Source: Sphingobacteriaceae bacterium
Lineage (GTDB): Bacteria > Bacteroidota > Bacteroidia > B-17B0 > Aurantibacillaceae
DNA length: 64,000 nucleotides
Assembly: GCA_016709575.1 (NCBI GenBank)
Contig: JADJMM010000003.1
Span: 1 to 64,000 of the forward strand
Reading direction: 5' to 3'
Shown in pieces: positions 26,419 to 36,714 of the stretch (the stretch's first letter is position 1; every line of letters begins with the position of its first letter). A program made the position numbers and the translations under genes. The notes under the pieces were generated by a model that was not told the origin of the DNA, searched no databases, and saw nothing but the letters and a program-made list of their open reading frames with translations.

Positions 26419-27073
26419 ATGACGAAAAAAATTATAATAATTGACGATGAGCCTCTGGCAAGAAGTATTGTTGCCGAATACATACAAAACCATTCTGATT
26501 TAGAATTGGTAGCCGAATGTAATAATGGATTTGAAGGCGTGAAAGCTATAATGCAACACAAGCCTGATCTACTACAGCCTTTGATGAATTTGCCATAAAA
26601 GCCTTTGAAGCTAACGCGGTTGATTATTTATTGAAACCTTTTGATAAAGCAAGATTTGATGGCGCACTTAAAAAATGGAAAGAACAGAAATCAACTGAAA
26701 AAGAAATTGATGCCCTAATCGAAAATACCAATAAGCAACCCGAAGAAAAAACAGAATTGTTGTCCGCAATGGCAGCGACATTCAAATTGTTCCAACCGCT
26801 GAAATCGTTTATATTGAAGCTTATGATGATTATGTAAAAATCTTCACAAAGGATTCTTATTATCTCAAAAAGAAAACAATGACTTACTACGAACAGACGT
26901 TGGATAATTCCCTATTTTTCAGAACGCATCGTTCGTTTATCATTAATTTGCAACACCTCAATAAAATTGAGCCCCTCGAAAAAAACACATTCGTTGTCAT
27001 ATTAAAAAATGGGAAAAAGGTCCCCTTAAGTCGAACCGGCTATTCAAAAATTAAAGAATTACTCGGCATTTAA
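26419..27073 (+). pseudogene. LytTR response regulator with internal deletion and frameshift
   Basis: The N terminus MTKKIIIIDDEPLARSIVAE is a receiver domain with its acidic pair. After KPDL near 26570 the next part of the receiver, which includes the phospho-accepting Asp, is missing. The sequence resumes at the conserved TAFDEFAIKAFEANAVDYLL with Lys in LKPFD, so ~25-30 codons have been lost. A second break, one A missing in the A6 run near 26747-26752, separates this from a complete LytTR DNA-binding domain (VPTAEIVYIEAYDDYVKIFT, then FFRTHRSFIINLQHLNKIEP and GKKVPLSRTGY). If real, the regulator could not be phosphorylated normally. Confidence 0.8.
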
Positions 27074-27157
27074 ACGGTTTAATTGGTTTTAGATATTCAA
27101 AATCGTTAAAACTCGATCCTTTCGAGACCAAAAACTTCATTTTCTCGGTTATTTTTA

Positions 27158-27165
27158 TAATTTTG
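27158..27165 (+). promoter_or_regulatory. TAnnTTTG promoter box for the T9SS cargo gene
   Basis: TAATTTTG lies 64 bases before the ATG at 27230. Confidence 0.5.
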
Positions 27166-27229
27166 CTTAGCATTTTAAACTTAAAATAAGTTTTGAAGTC
27201 AAATTTTAAATTAAAAACAAAAAAAGCGT

Positions 27230-28267
27230 ATGAAAAAAATCTACTTATCACTCTTTACAATTGCTTTAGCTTTTACGGCTTCGGCACAATTAGCCTTAAC
27301 AAAAGCATTTAACGAACCAACTTTGGGTAACGTTAATACTCAAAAAGGTTACGATTCAGTTAGTGTTGTTCCAAAAAACATTGGTACAAATCAAACTTGG
27401 AATTTTTCAACATTAGTAACTAACACCATCACCGAAGTGGCTACTTATACAACTGTAGCTTCAACTCCAAGTGGTACAGCTTTTCCCGGTGCAACTATAG
27501 CGGAAGGCGATGGTACCGGTTCTTTTAATTATTGGAAATCTACCACCACTAATTTTGAATTATTAGGTAATGATGATGGAGCTGGTTCTTTAATAACATT
27601 TACCAATTCTGCTATTGCTGCGATCTTCCCTATTAATTACGGAAACAGTTTGAATGATACCTATGGCGGACCAGTTTCAGTAGCTTCAACCGCTGGAGTA
27701 GCCAACGGAACTATCTCAACTAACGCTACAGGAACCGGAACTGTTACACTTCCAGGAAGTATTACGTTTGCTAATTGTCTTCAAGTAAAAATGACAACCA
27801 CATTGAATGTTGTTGTAGGAACTTTCCCTACTTCATTTACCTTAGATGTTGTTTCTACCGACTACAACTACTATAGCGGAACACAAAAATTTCCACTATT
27901 AACTATTTCTTATCAAAACCAAACCGCTAGTTCTATTCTTGGGCCAACAGTGCAAGTAACAGCTGACATTAGAATTAATAATGCTGTATTAACAGGCATA
28001 ACTGATCTTAACTTTGATGCGATTAATTACAATGTTTATCCAAATCCTGCTACAGATGCAGTAAACGTTAATTTAACTAATGAAAAAAATGAAACTGTTT
28101 CACTTATCGTAATGAATAACTTAGGACAAGTTGTTAAATCAGTGGTAATAGGAAACGTATCAGATGTAAACTATCATTTAAGTACTTTTGACCTTAAAAG
28201 CGGCATCTATTATATTAAAACTTCTGTAGGAGATAAGTCTACAACCAAAAAGCTGATTATTCAGTAA
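27230..28267 (+). CDS. Exported protein with type A T9SS sorting domain
   Basis: A signal peptide (KKIYLSLFTIALAFTASAQ) is followed by ~245 residues rich in Thr, Ser, Asn and Gly with beta-strand character, then a C-terminal sorting domain (INYNVYPNPATDAVNVNL, VMNNLGQVVKSVVIG and LKSGIYYIKTSVGDKSTTKK). The YPNP motif and the final strand pattern mark T9SS cargo. The central part resembles no family I can name. It is monocistronic with its own promoter and terminator. Confidence 0.88.
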   Translation: MKKIYLSLFTIALAFTASAQLALTKAFNEPTLGNVNTQKGYDSVSVVPKNIGTNQTWNFSTLVTNTITEVATYTTVASTPSGTAFPGATIAEGDGTGSFNYWKSTTTNFELLGNDDGAGSLITFTNSAIAAIFPINYGNSLNDTYGGPVSVASTAGVANGTISTNATGTGTVTLPGSITFANCLQVKMTTTLNVVVGTFPTSFTLDVVSTDYNYYSGTQKFPLLTISYQNQTASSILGPTVQVTADIRINNAVLTGITDLNFDAINYNVYPNPATDAVNVNLTNEKNETVSLIVMNNLGQVVKSVVIGNVSDVNYHLSTFDLKSGIYYIKTSVGDKSTTKKLIIQ

Positions 28268-28288
28268 TCTAATTAATCTCATAAATTA

Positions 28289-28320
28289 AAACCCTAATCT
28301 TAACAGGTTGGGGTTTTTTA
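28289..28320 (+). terminator. Rho-independent terminator
   Basis: AAAACCCTAA pairs with TTGGGGTTTT (one G-T pair) around a short loop, ending in a T6 run, 20 bases after the T9SS cargo stop. Confidence 0.85.
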
Positions 28321-28336
28321 TTTGGGTTTACCTGTG

Positions 28337-28344
28337 TACATTTG
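28337..28344 (+). promoter_or_regulatory. TAnnTTTG promoter box for the Sco-like pair
   Basis: TACATTTG ends three bases before the ATG at 28348, so transcription must begin at or next to the start codon. Confidence 0.55.
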
Positions 28345-28347
28345 TGC

Positions 28348-29015
28348 ATGCAAAAAAAGAGCAAGCTCATATTATTTCTTATTATTCTGTTCCCATCCGC
28401 TTTCTGGCTTATTCTTGAAACCAGCACTATCAACTCCAGTAAACTTCTTTACTACGGACCAAAAACCTTAAACGGAACCGATACAGTTTATTATTCGGTT
28501 GGAGATTTAAAGTTTAATACTATTGTTAACCAATCCCTCACACAAAAGTTATTCGATACCATTAATTATCCATTAATGACGGTTTGTTTATGCAACCAAA
28601 ATACATTAAAGATAATTACCGCTTAGAGGGTTTACTAGATTACACCATTCACAAAAAAAGCGAAACAAGCGAACTTCCTTTGTTATTTCTTTTTCCAATA
28701 GCTGATAGTTCAAATACTATAGAATACAACTTAAGAGATAGTTTAAAAATTGATTTACCAAACATAGAGCAAGGCTACTGGAAAAAATCTTCATACGACA
28801 GCATCAACATCATGTACTTTAAATCAAAGCCAAGTCATGTGGATTATAGTTTTATTGTTTTACTTGACAAAAAAAGAAATATCCGTGGCTATTACGACGG
28901 CCGTTACGCTATGGAAATAAAACGAATGCTATCGGAGTATCAACACTTGCGTTTGAAAGAAGAAAAAAATATAATGATTAAACAAAATGAAATTAAAGAT
29001 TCAAAACCTAAATAG
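28348..29015 (+). CDS. Sco-like paralogue lacking the metal-binding cysteines, frameshifted
   Basis: One membrane anchor (LILFLIILFPSAFWLIL) precedes LNGTDTVYYSVGDLKF, which parallels LDGTDTIYHTVGDFKF in the Sco protein next door. One A is missing near 28574-28576: adding it joins NYPLNDGLFMQPKYIKDNY and the frame then runs to 29015, ending with YSFIVLLDKKRNIRGYYDGR, again like the Sco C terminus. No CxxxC pair and no Sco-type His are present, so it should not bind copper or act as a redox thioredoxin. It overlaps the true Sco gene by about 29 bases and probably arose by duplication. Confidence 0.75.
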
Positions 29016-29645
29016 ATTCGCCGTTTTCTTTTCTATTGTTACATTATTTTCGTGTGGCGATTCAAAAAAAGAAACCGTTAACGAACATAAATTACTCTTA
29101 CCTGTTATAGGTGAAAAAAAACACGCCGGATTAGACGGCACAGATACCATTTACCACACCGTTGGTGATTTTAAATTCATTAATCAAAATAGAGATACCG
29201 TTACCCAAAAAACAATTGAGAATAAAATTTATGTAGCTGATTTCTTTTTTGCTACTTGTCAGAGTATTTGTCCTCAAATGAGTAACTCTTTAATTCGTGT
29301 TCAGGATAATTTCAAAACGGATAATGATTTTTTAATTCTTTCTCACTCGGTTAACCCGGCACACGATACTTCAGAAGTTCTATTTGCTTACGCCGGAAAA
29401 TATCAAGCGGTAAAAGACAAATGGCATTTTTTAACAGGAGATAAAAAAGCTATTTATGCTTTAGCAAAAGATAGTTATTTAGTAAATGCATTAGAAGACG
29501 ATGGAACTGCCGAAGGATTTTTACACAGCGAATTATTTTATTAATCGATAAGCAAAAAAGAATCCGCGGCATGTACGATGGCACTGATAGTATTGCCGTA
29601 AATAAATTGATCGAGGATATTAAATTGTTGAAGACGGAAAAGTAG
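28987..29645 (+). CDS. SCO1/SenC family lipoprotein, frameshifted near the end
   Basis: The lipobox-like FSIVTLFSC marks a lipoprotein. The thioredoxin-like core has DFFFATCQSICPQMSNSL with the CxxxC copper-binding pair, ILSHSVNPAHDTSEVL, and the His ligand in EGFLHSELF. As read it stops at 29544. Adding one T to the T4 run at 29535-29538 restores ELFILIDKQKRIRGMYDG and an end at 29645, the usual Sco C terminus. It delivers copper to, or keeps reduced, the cytochrome oxidase copper centre. It overlaps the upstream paralogue. Confidence 0.88.
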
Positions 29646-29646
29646 T

Positions 29647-29669
29647 TCTCGACTACGCTCGAACTGACA
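29647..29669. repeat. Single arm of the TCTCGACTACGCTCGA repeat
   Basis: Twenty-three bases agree with the right arm of the inverted repeat at 6815-6837 except for one base (CTGACA versus TTGACA). No matching left arm is present. It sits directly between the convergent Sco and miaE stops. Confidence 0.7.
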
Positions 29670-30254
29670 TTAGCCGTGCATTGTTTCTTCTTTACCGTAG
29701 TTCTGTATCACTTTCGCTTCGTAATCTAACCATTGTTGCCAGCGGGCGTTTACGTCCTCTACTCCTTCTCCGTATTTTCTTGCAAAACCTAAGAATGCGG
29801 TGTAATGGTTAGCCTCACTTATCATTAAATCTCTATAAAAAGATCTTAAGTCCTCATCGTTAATCTGCTCTGATAAAATTCTAAATCTTTCACAACTTCT
29901 CGCCTCTACCATGGCTGCAAATAATAAACGGTCAATTAAAGCAATTCGCCTGATATGTCCTTTGCGCATGAATTTATAAAGCTCGTTTACATAATTATCT
30001 TTTCTTTCAAGTCCCAACTCAAAACCTCTTTCTTTAATTTTCTGATGCACCATCTCAAAATGCGTAAGTTCTTCTTTGGCGATGCTTAGCATCTCTTCTA
30101 CTAAATCACTTTTCTCAGGATAGCCAACCACTAATGAAATGGCATTGCTAGCTGCCTTCTGTTCGCACCAAGCATGATCGGTTAAAATTTCGGAAATGTT
30201 TTTCTCGACGATATTAATCCAATTTGGATCGGTTTCTAATTTTAAGCCTAACAT
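29670..30254 (-). CDS. miaE: tRNA hydroxylase MiaE (di-iron)
   Basis: The 194-residue, all-helical protein has the ferritin-like di-iron ligands expected of MiaE: the Glu and His of EELTHFEMVHQ, VEARSCERF, and SEANHYTAF, with HAWCEQKA early on. It hydroxylates ms2-isopentenyl-adenosine at position 37 of certain tRNAs using oxygen. It starts at ATG 30254 and lies downstream of rlmD, 31 bases away, with another RNA-modifying gene (truA) divergent upstream. Confidence 0.93.
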   Translation of the reverse strand: MLGLKLETDPNWINIVEKNISEILTDHAWCEQKAASNAISLVVGYPEKSDLVEEMLSIAKEELTHFEMVHQKIKERGFELGLERKDNYVNELYKFMRKGHIRRIALIDRLLFAAMVEARSCERFRILSEQINDEDLRSFYRDLMISEANHYTAFLGFARKYGEGVEDVNARWQQWLDYEAKVIQNYGKEETMHG

Positions 30255-30262
30255 TTTGTTTC

Positions 30263-30284
30263 TCGCAAAGGCGCAAAGACGCCA
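30263..30284. repeat. CGCAAAGGCGCAAAGACGC intergenic sequence
   Basis: CTCGCAAAGGCGCAAAGACG, between rlmD and miaE, contains GCGCAAAG-type tandem units and is GC-rich against its context. From general memory the same string recurs between genes in many Bacteroidota. Only one copy was noticed here. Confidence 0.4.
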
Positions 30285-30285
30285 G

Positions 30286-31691
30286 TTATTTTCTTTCTAA
30301 TAAAACTACATTTTCAACGTGAGCTGTTTGAGGAAACATATCTACAGGTTGAATTTTTACTACAGTATATTGATGCGCCATCAAAGCCAAATCTCTTGCT
30401 TGCGTGGATGGATTGCAACTTACATAAACTACTTTTTTTGGATTCGCATTCAAAATTACCTTCACTACATCTTCGTGCATTCCCGCTCTTGGAGGATCTG
30501 TAATAATTACATCAGGCGTTCCGTGTTGCTTTATGAAATCATTAGTTAATACATCTTTCATATCACCTGAAGTGAAAAATGTATTCTCGATGTTATTGGC
30601 TTTTGAATTTTCTCTTGCATCACGAACCGCATCTTCAATATATTCAACACCAATCACTTTTTTACAATTACGAGCCACAAAATTAGCAATAGTGCCTGTT
30701 CCGGTATATAAATCGTAAACTAATTCGTTACCAGTTAAACCTGCAAACTCTCTTGTGATTTTATATAAATTATAAGCTTGCTGCGAATTGGTTTGATAAA
30801 ATGATTTCGGACTAATCTTAAATTTCAATCCTTCCATTTCTTCATACACAAATGTTTGTCCAGAATAAGTTTTAATATCCAAGCCATCCATACTATCATT
30901 TCCTTCGGATTATGAACGTATTGCAAAGATGTAATTTGAGGGAATTTTTGTTTTAAGTGTTCCAACAAATCAAATAATTCTTTCTCCAGCCAATCGTAAA
31001 CAGCAATAACAACCATTACTTCGCCGGTTCCGGTAATACGAATCATTAAAGTTCTTAAAAATCCACCTTTATCCCGAATATCAAAATAAGTTAAGTTATG
31101 TTTTGCCGCATAATCGCGCACTTCATTCCGAATTTCGTTAGATGGTTCAGGTTGCAAATAACATTTATAAATATCCAATACTTTATCAAAACGACCGGGA
31201 ATATGAAATCCAACAGCATTTTTATTGGCAACTTCTTCTTCAGTTTTAATTTGTTCTTCAGTGAGCCATTTTTTATTAGAGAAAGAAAACTCTAATTTGT
31301 TTCTGTAAAAATAAGGTTCACTGTTTTTGAAAATCGGTAATATTTCAGGGATATCTAATTTCCCAATGCGGATTAAAGCATCACTTACAAATTTTTGTTT
31401 AAACTTTAATTGAGCTTCATAACTCATGCTTTGCCATTTGCAACCGCCGCAAGTTCCAAAATGGGCACATTCAGGTTTGGTACGGTATTCAGAGGCTTTC
31501 TTGATCGCAATTACTTTTGCTTCCGCTAACTTGTTCTTCTTACGGTAAATATCAAGATCGACGATATCGCCCGGTACTCCACCCTCACAAAAAATAACTA
31601 AACCTTCGTGCTTGGCAACAGATTTTCCTTCAGCTGAAGTATCTACAATTTCAACGTCGTTTAAAACAATATTCTTGCTAACTTTACCCAT
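30286..31691 (-). CDS. rlmD: 23S rRNA uracil-5-methyltransferase (RlmD/RumA type), frameshifted
   Basis: A TRAM domain at the N terminus (VEIVDTSAEGKSVAKHEGLV) and the four-cysteine iron-sulphur site CAHFGTCGGCKWQ are followed by the SAM-binding domain: LVYDLYTGTGTIANFVA, ITDPPRAGM and the catalytic Cys in VVYVSCNPSTQARDLALM. The protein is split at 30896-30900 by a one-base loss: adding an A to GGAAATGATA restores NPKENDSMDGLDIKTYSG. Together it is about 468 residues, normal for the family. It methylates C5 of a uracil in 23S rRNA. The ATG 31691 fits; a TACCTTTG box lies 12 bases upstream. Confidence 0.9.
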
Positions 31692-31703
31692 AATTAAGAA
31701 TGG

Positions 31704-31711
31704 CAAAGGTA
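31704..31711 (-). promoter_or_regulatory. TAnnTTTG promoter box for rlmD
   Basis: The minus strand reads TACCTTTG, 12 bases before the rlmD ATG. Confidence 0.6.
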
Positions 31712-31735
31712 TTATAAATCCACGAACCAAAAAGA

Positions 31736-32497
31736 ATGTAGCGCTACTTTATTAAACTGGCTTATAATGGCACCAATTACAATGGCTGGCAAGTTCAGGA
31801 GAACACGCCAAACACTATTCAGCAGGTTTTAGAGGAAAAATTGACCATGCTATTGAAAGAACCCATTGAAGTGATGGGTTGCGGACGAACCGACACCGGC
31901 GTACATGCCCGTAATTATTTTGCCCATTTTAATTGCTTAAATACCGATTTAACTGAAAATTCAGAGCATTGGGTCTATAAATTGAATAATGTTTTGCCGC
32001 CCGATATAAGCATTTTCTTCATTCAAAAAGCAAAAGAGGATGCGCATGCCCGTTTTGATGCTATTACCCGTACTTATCATTACTATTTACATCAACATAA
32101 AAATCCGTTTTTAGAAAATTTTTCGTGGCATCAATATGGTGAGATAGATTTTGAATTGATGAACAAAGCCTGCGAAATTTTATTACAAACATCAGATTTC
32201 ACCAGCTTCAGCAAAGTAAACACACAAACCAAAACGAATATTTGCTTAGTTAGTGAAGCTGCCTGGATTCAGTTGCATGAAAACGAATGGTGTTTTGTAA
32301 TTACTGCCGATAGATTTTTACGTAACATGGTTCGCGCTATTGTTGGTACTTTAATGATGGTTGGCCGACATAAAATTTCGTTAGAAGATTTCAAAAAAAT
32401 AATCGATAATAAAAACCGTAGCGATGCCGGAAGTTCTGCACCTGCACATGCTTTATTTTTAACCGACATAAAATACCCTGAGGATACCTTTCTGTGA
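31736..32497 (+). CDS. truA: tRNA pseudouridine synthase A, with TAG as the second codon
   Basis: The protein begins RYFIKLAYNGTNYNGWQVQE and has the catalytic Asp in GCGRTDTGVHAR, then SAPAHALFL at the end, as in TruA. It isomerises uridines 38-40 of tRNAs. The only ATG in frame at the correct place (31736) is followed immediately by TAG (31739-31741). Without that stop the protein would be 253 residues, normal for the family. The next possible start, TTG 31841, would remove the conserved first strand. A CAG-to-TAG change or a sequence error is the simplest explanation. It overlaps the ABC gene's GTG by four bases. Confidence 0.88.
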
Positions 32498-34251
32498 GCG
32501 AAGAGAAAAAAAATAAATTCAGTCTGGCACTTTTAAGAAGGATATTATCCTATACAAAACCTTACAAGCGATTTTTCTTTATATCACTAACATTAACCTT
32601 AGTGCTTTCGGGCTTTGCTATTGTTCGTCCGCTTTTAATTAATAAAGTTTTAAATAATTTTGTTGACGATTCTTCAGACCTTTCCGGTTTAAATACAATT
32701 GGAATATTAATTCTCGCTTCTTTGCTTTTTGAAGCGGTATTGCAATTCGCTAATATTTACGTGACAAATTTCCTTGGACAAAGCATTGTTAAAGATTTAC
32801 GTAATCAAGTTTACAAACACATCATTCATTTAAAAAATTCTTATTTCGATAAAACGCCTGTTGGAATGCTGGTAACAAGAGCCATTTCTGATATTGAAGC
32901 TTTGAGTGAAGTATTCTCGGAAGGATTCATTGTTATTAGTGGTGATATTTTAATGTTGCTCACTTTTGTCACAGTAATGTTTATTAAGAATTGGGTGCTG
33001 ACATTAATTGTATTGACAACTATTCCACTTTTGTTGGTTGCCACTACTTTATTTAAGAATGGCGTAAAGAAAACTTTTAATGAAGTGCGAAATGCAGTCT
33101 CTTCCTTAAACACATTTACTCAAGAACATTTAACAGGCATGCGAATTATTCAATTGTTTAATCGTGAAGAACAAGAGTACGAAAAATTTACAGTCATAAA
33201 CGACAAACACCGTAAGGCCAACATCCGTTCAATTTGGTATTATTCTATTTTCTTTCCTGTTGTGGAAATTTTATCCGCCATCTCTATTGGCTCTCTAATT
33301 TGGTTCATTGGTGCCCGTTATAATTCGAGTGGTATTGGTTTAGGTGATATTACTTTCTTCGTCATGATGGTGAACATGCTATTCCGCCCAATACGAATGC
33401 TTGCTGACCGTTTAAACACTTTACAAATGGGTATTGTTTCAGCTGACCGTGTGTTTAAAGTTTTAGATACCAATGAAATTATAGAAGACAAGGGCACAAA
33501 AACATTTGAAGGCGTAAATGGAAATATCGAGTTCAAAAATGTATGGTTCGCTTATAATGATGAGAATTATGTTCTAAAAGATGTTTCGTTCTCTATTAAC
33601 GCCGGACAAACTGTTGCTTTAGTTGGAGCAACCGGCGCAGGAAAATCTACTATCATTAATTTGTTAAGTCGCTTTTACGATTTAAACAAAGGAGAAATTT
33701 GTGTTGACGGCGTAAACATCAATAATTACAAATTAGAAGAACTTCGCAAAAATACAGGCGTTGTTTTACAAGATGTGCATTTATTTAACGATAGTATCTT
33801 CAATAATATTACTCTTCATAACCCAGATATTACCTTAGAAAAAGTTATTGATGCCTCTATGCAAATTGGTCTGCACGATTTTGTGATGTCGCTACCCGGC
33901 GGATATGATTATGTGGTTAAAGAAAGAGGAATTACTTTATCGGCCGGTCAAAGACAATTAATTGCCTTCATCCGTGCTTTTGTTTACAATCCTAAATTAT
34001 TTATTTTGGATGAAGCGACTGCTACTATTGATACCCATACCGAACAACTCTTACAAAAAGCTTTAGATAAAATAAGTAAAGGGAGAACTTCAATAGTAAT
34101 TGCTCACCGTTTAGCGACTATTAAAGATGCCAATAAAATTATTGTATTTGAAAAAGGACAAATTGTGGAACAAGGTTCTCAAGCCGAATTACTCAATATG
34201 AACGGACAGTTTAAACGTCTCTACGATTTACAATTCGAAGAGATAGTCTAA
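32494..34251 (+). CDS. ABC exporter with fused membrane and ATPase domains (MsbA-like)
   Basis: The 585-residue half-transporter has a six-helix membrane domain (~20-320) and one ATPase domain: Walker A VGATGAGKST, the Q loop VVLQDVHLF, signature LSAGQRQL, Walker B LFILDEAT and the H loop IAHRLATI. It probably flips lipids or exports a hydrophobic compound across the inner membrane as a homodimer. The GTG start overlaps the truA stop. It ends flush against the stop of the convergent receptor gene. Confidence 0.9.
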   Translation: MSEEKKNKFSLALLRRILSYTKPYKRFFFISLTLTLVLSGFAIVRPLLINKVLNNFVDDSSDLSGLNTIGILILASLLFEAVLQFANIYVTNFLGQSIVKDLRNQVYKHIIHLKNSYFDKTPVGMLVTRAISDIEALSEVFSEGFIVISGDILMLLTFVTVMFIKNWVLTLIVLTTIPLLLVATTLFKNGVKKTFNEVRNAVSSLNTFTQEHLTGMRIIQLFNREEQEYEKFTVINDKHRKANIRSIWYYSIFFPVVEILSAISIGSLIWFIGARYNSSGIGLGDITFFVMMVNMLFRPIRMLADRLNTLQMGIVSADRVFKVLDTNEIIEDKGTKTFEGVNGNIEFKNVWFAYNDENYVLKDVSFSINAGQTVALVGATGAGKSTIINLLSRFYDLNKGEICVDGVNINNYKLEELRKNTGVVLQDVHLFNDSIFNNITLHNPDITLEKVIDASMQIGLHDFVMSLPGGYDYVVKERGITLSAGQRQLIAFIRAFVYNPKLFILDEATATIDTHTEQLLQKALDKISKGRTSIVIAHRLATIKDANKIIVFEKGQIVEQGSQAELLNMNGQFKRLYDLQFEEIV

Positions 34252-36657
34252 TTATTTTCCTAAGCGTCCCTTCTCTTCCTCATTACTTTTAATATCCCGC
34301 TCCTGCACTTTTACTTTTCCGAAACTATAACTTAAATTTATCTCAAATCTCCTGCTATCGTTGGTAGCAACGATAGACCAATCCTGATTCTGAACTTTAA
34401 TTCTGTTACTTCCAACCATCGTAAAAAATATATCGTCTATTCCCATCGTAATGTTTAATCGTTCCTTGAAGAAGAATCTGCTCACACCTAAACTAACGCC
34501 CCAACGAGGTCCATTCATCCAAACACCATTAAATCTTGGGCCAATATATTTACCGTTAACGGCCAGCTTAGTGCTTTTTAATAGAAATTCATTTGTCAAG
34601 GAACCCATGTAAAAATATCCTTTCGAACTATAATCCGCTCCTAACAATTTTCCTTGTGTTGTTATGTAAGATGCAGAACCGTTGAATGTAATGGTCCACC
34701 ATTTTTTTAGGGGCTGATTGTAAAAAATAGAATATCCGTATTTATTCGCTTGTCCCAAATTATCAACGTAAGCCGTTGTTTCCTTTGAAGAATCGTTTTG
34801 TATAGTTAAGTCAATAAGAAAATGATCAATTAAAGAATATGAAAATGAATTGGACAGGACTCCTTTGAAAGTATGGGTCAACTCAAACGAATTACTGTAT
34901 TCAGGCAGTAAATTCGGATTTCCTTTGTTCGACATAAAAACGGAATTCCTGTTCTTAAAAGGATTAAACGAGTTATAATCCGGCCTGTCAATTCTGAGGT
35001 TGTAGCTTAATTGAAAATTATGATCTTCATTCCTACTATATTCTAAATTGATAGCCGGAAACAAATTAAAATAATCTCTTTTGTACCGCACTGTTTTTGT
35101 TTTATTCTCTGCAACGATATGCGTGTTTTCAGCGCGAACACCGCCATTCAAACTAAAACCATCCCACTCCTTTGTAAAACTAATATAACCCGCCAAGATT
35201 TGTTCGTTGTACGAGAAAGCATTGGTGTAGCTTGTGTCCAAAATAAATTCACCGGTAGCATTCTCCTTATTATGTAGATTATAACTGCTTTTCATGTTTG
35301 AAGAAGTGGCTTTAATACCGGTTTCAAGCGTAAAGGCATTTCTTGTTTTCTTAATAAAATCCAGTTTGGAAGAGAGAATATCATTTTTTATGACGTTACT
35401 GCTTATATAAAACAAGGGCTGGATGGTTTCGTGATTATCTGCATCTAAAAACCAATTATCAAAAGTACCCTCGTATAAGTCGTAGTTCGGACTGTAATCT
35501 GAAGAAAAAATTAGTTTTGTTCCCAAGGTATCAAATACATGTTCGGCATTAATATTAACATTGGAATAATCCTAGGGATTATTGTTATAAGAATTGAAAC
35601 GGAGCTTCGTAAATCCAAGATTATTATTGCTGATATAATTATTGCCAACATTCTTTTCATAACCAATACCAAAATCTGAATTTATTTTAAAGCCAATTGT
35701 GTTTTTGGAATTGATAAGCCAATCAAATCCCACACGTCCTGAAAATACTTTTCCCCCATCAATATTCGCCATTCGCTGATCAAGAATAGTAGTTTGGGTG
35801 TCCGCTACTATTTTTTTATAAAAGCGGTGGTCGTGAAACATCTTTTCCTTTCCAACCCCTAACGTGCTATAAAAAATAACTTTTTCCCCTCTGTAATTAA
35901 GGGCTAGTTCAGCGAACTGATGATCATAAAATCCTTGTGAGTAAACATAGGTCACAGAACCACTAAACCCAATCACTTTTACTTTTTTAGTTTTGATATT
36001 GATCAAGCCTCCGGTTCCTTCAGCATCATACTTTAAAGGTGGATTTTTAAGCACTTCAATTTTCTCTATATTGGAAGCATTCATGCTTTTCAATACATTT
36101 ATCAATTGTGTCCCGGATAATTCTTGCACACGGTCATCAATTAAAATCTTAACGCCACTTTTTCCTTGAATTGAAATCGTATTGTTCTCATCAACCGTAA
36201 CTCCCGGCAACGTCGACAATAGATCAAAAGCAGAATTGCCTTGGGCCAAAGGACTATCTTCAATATTCACGCTTACATTGCCATTCTTAAATACAACCAT
36301 TTTTTTTAAAGTGGAAACCGTAATCTCATTTAAATTCACACCTGAGTTTCTCAAAGTAACAAGTGGTAATGTTCTTGTATTTTCATCAATTCTCAGAAGT
36401 GAATAAAGATCAGAATATCCAACCATAAATGTTTTTTGTAAATAATTTCCGGGGGCCAAGGCAGTTAATGTGAATTCTCCTTTGGCATCTGTAAGTGAAC
36501 TTTGCAATAATAAACTATCTGAAAAATTTAAAATGGCTACAGTTGCAAACTCGATACCGGTTTTTGTTGAATCCATAACTGTTCCATTGATTGATTCCTG
36601 AGCACAGACATTCATGCAAAAAACAAAAATGAATATGGAGAAAATGAATTTTTTCAA
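34252..36657 (-). CDS. TonB-dependent-type outer-membrane receptor, interrupted by one in-frame TAG
   Basis: A signal peptide (FIFSIFIFVFCMNVCAQ) precedes a carboxypeptidase-regulatory-like beta domain (~20-100). A plug domain follows (AFDLLSTLPGVTVDENNTIS, GVKILIDDRV, LINVLKSMNASNIEKIEVL and AEGTGGLINIKTKK), then a barrel to residue ~801 (SRNEDHNFQLSYNLRIDRPD, SNPLF-type strands near the end). A TAG at 35572-35574 splits it: the reading frame is the same on both sides (NNNP-TAG-DYSNVNIN), so this is a nonsense codon, not a frameshift. It is the barrel type often called 'outer membrane beta-barrel family protein'. Its ligand is unknown. The second sigma pair lies directly upstream, suggesting control by it. 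Confidence 0.88.
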
Positions 36658-36714
36658 GACAAAGTGTTTTACAAACCAGTACTGGTATTAAAATGACTAT
36701 AGAATAAATTAAGT

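Noticed and set aside
31739..31741. TAG as selenocysteine or pyrrolysine site
   Set aside because: Pyrrolysine is not expected in Bacteroidota housekeeping genes, no pyl genes were seen, and the affected positions have no reason to need a special residue.
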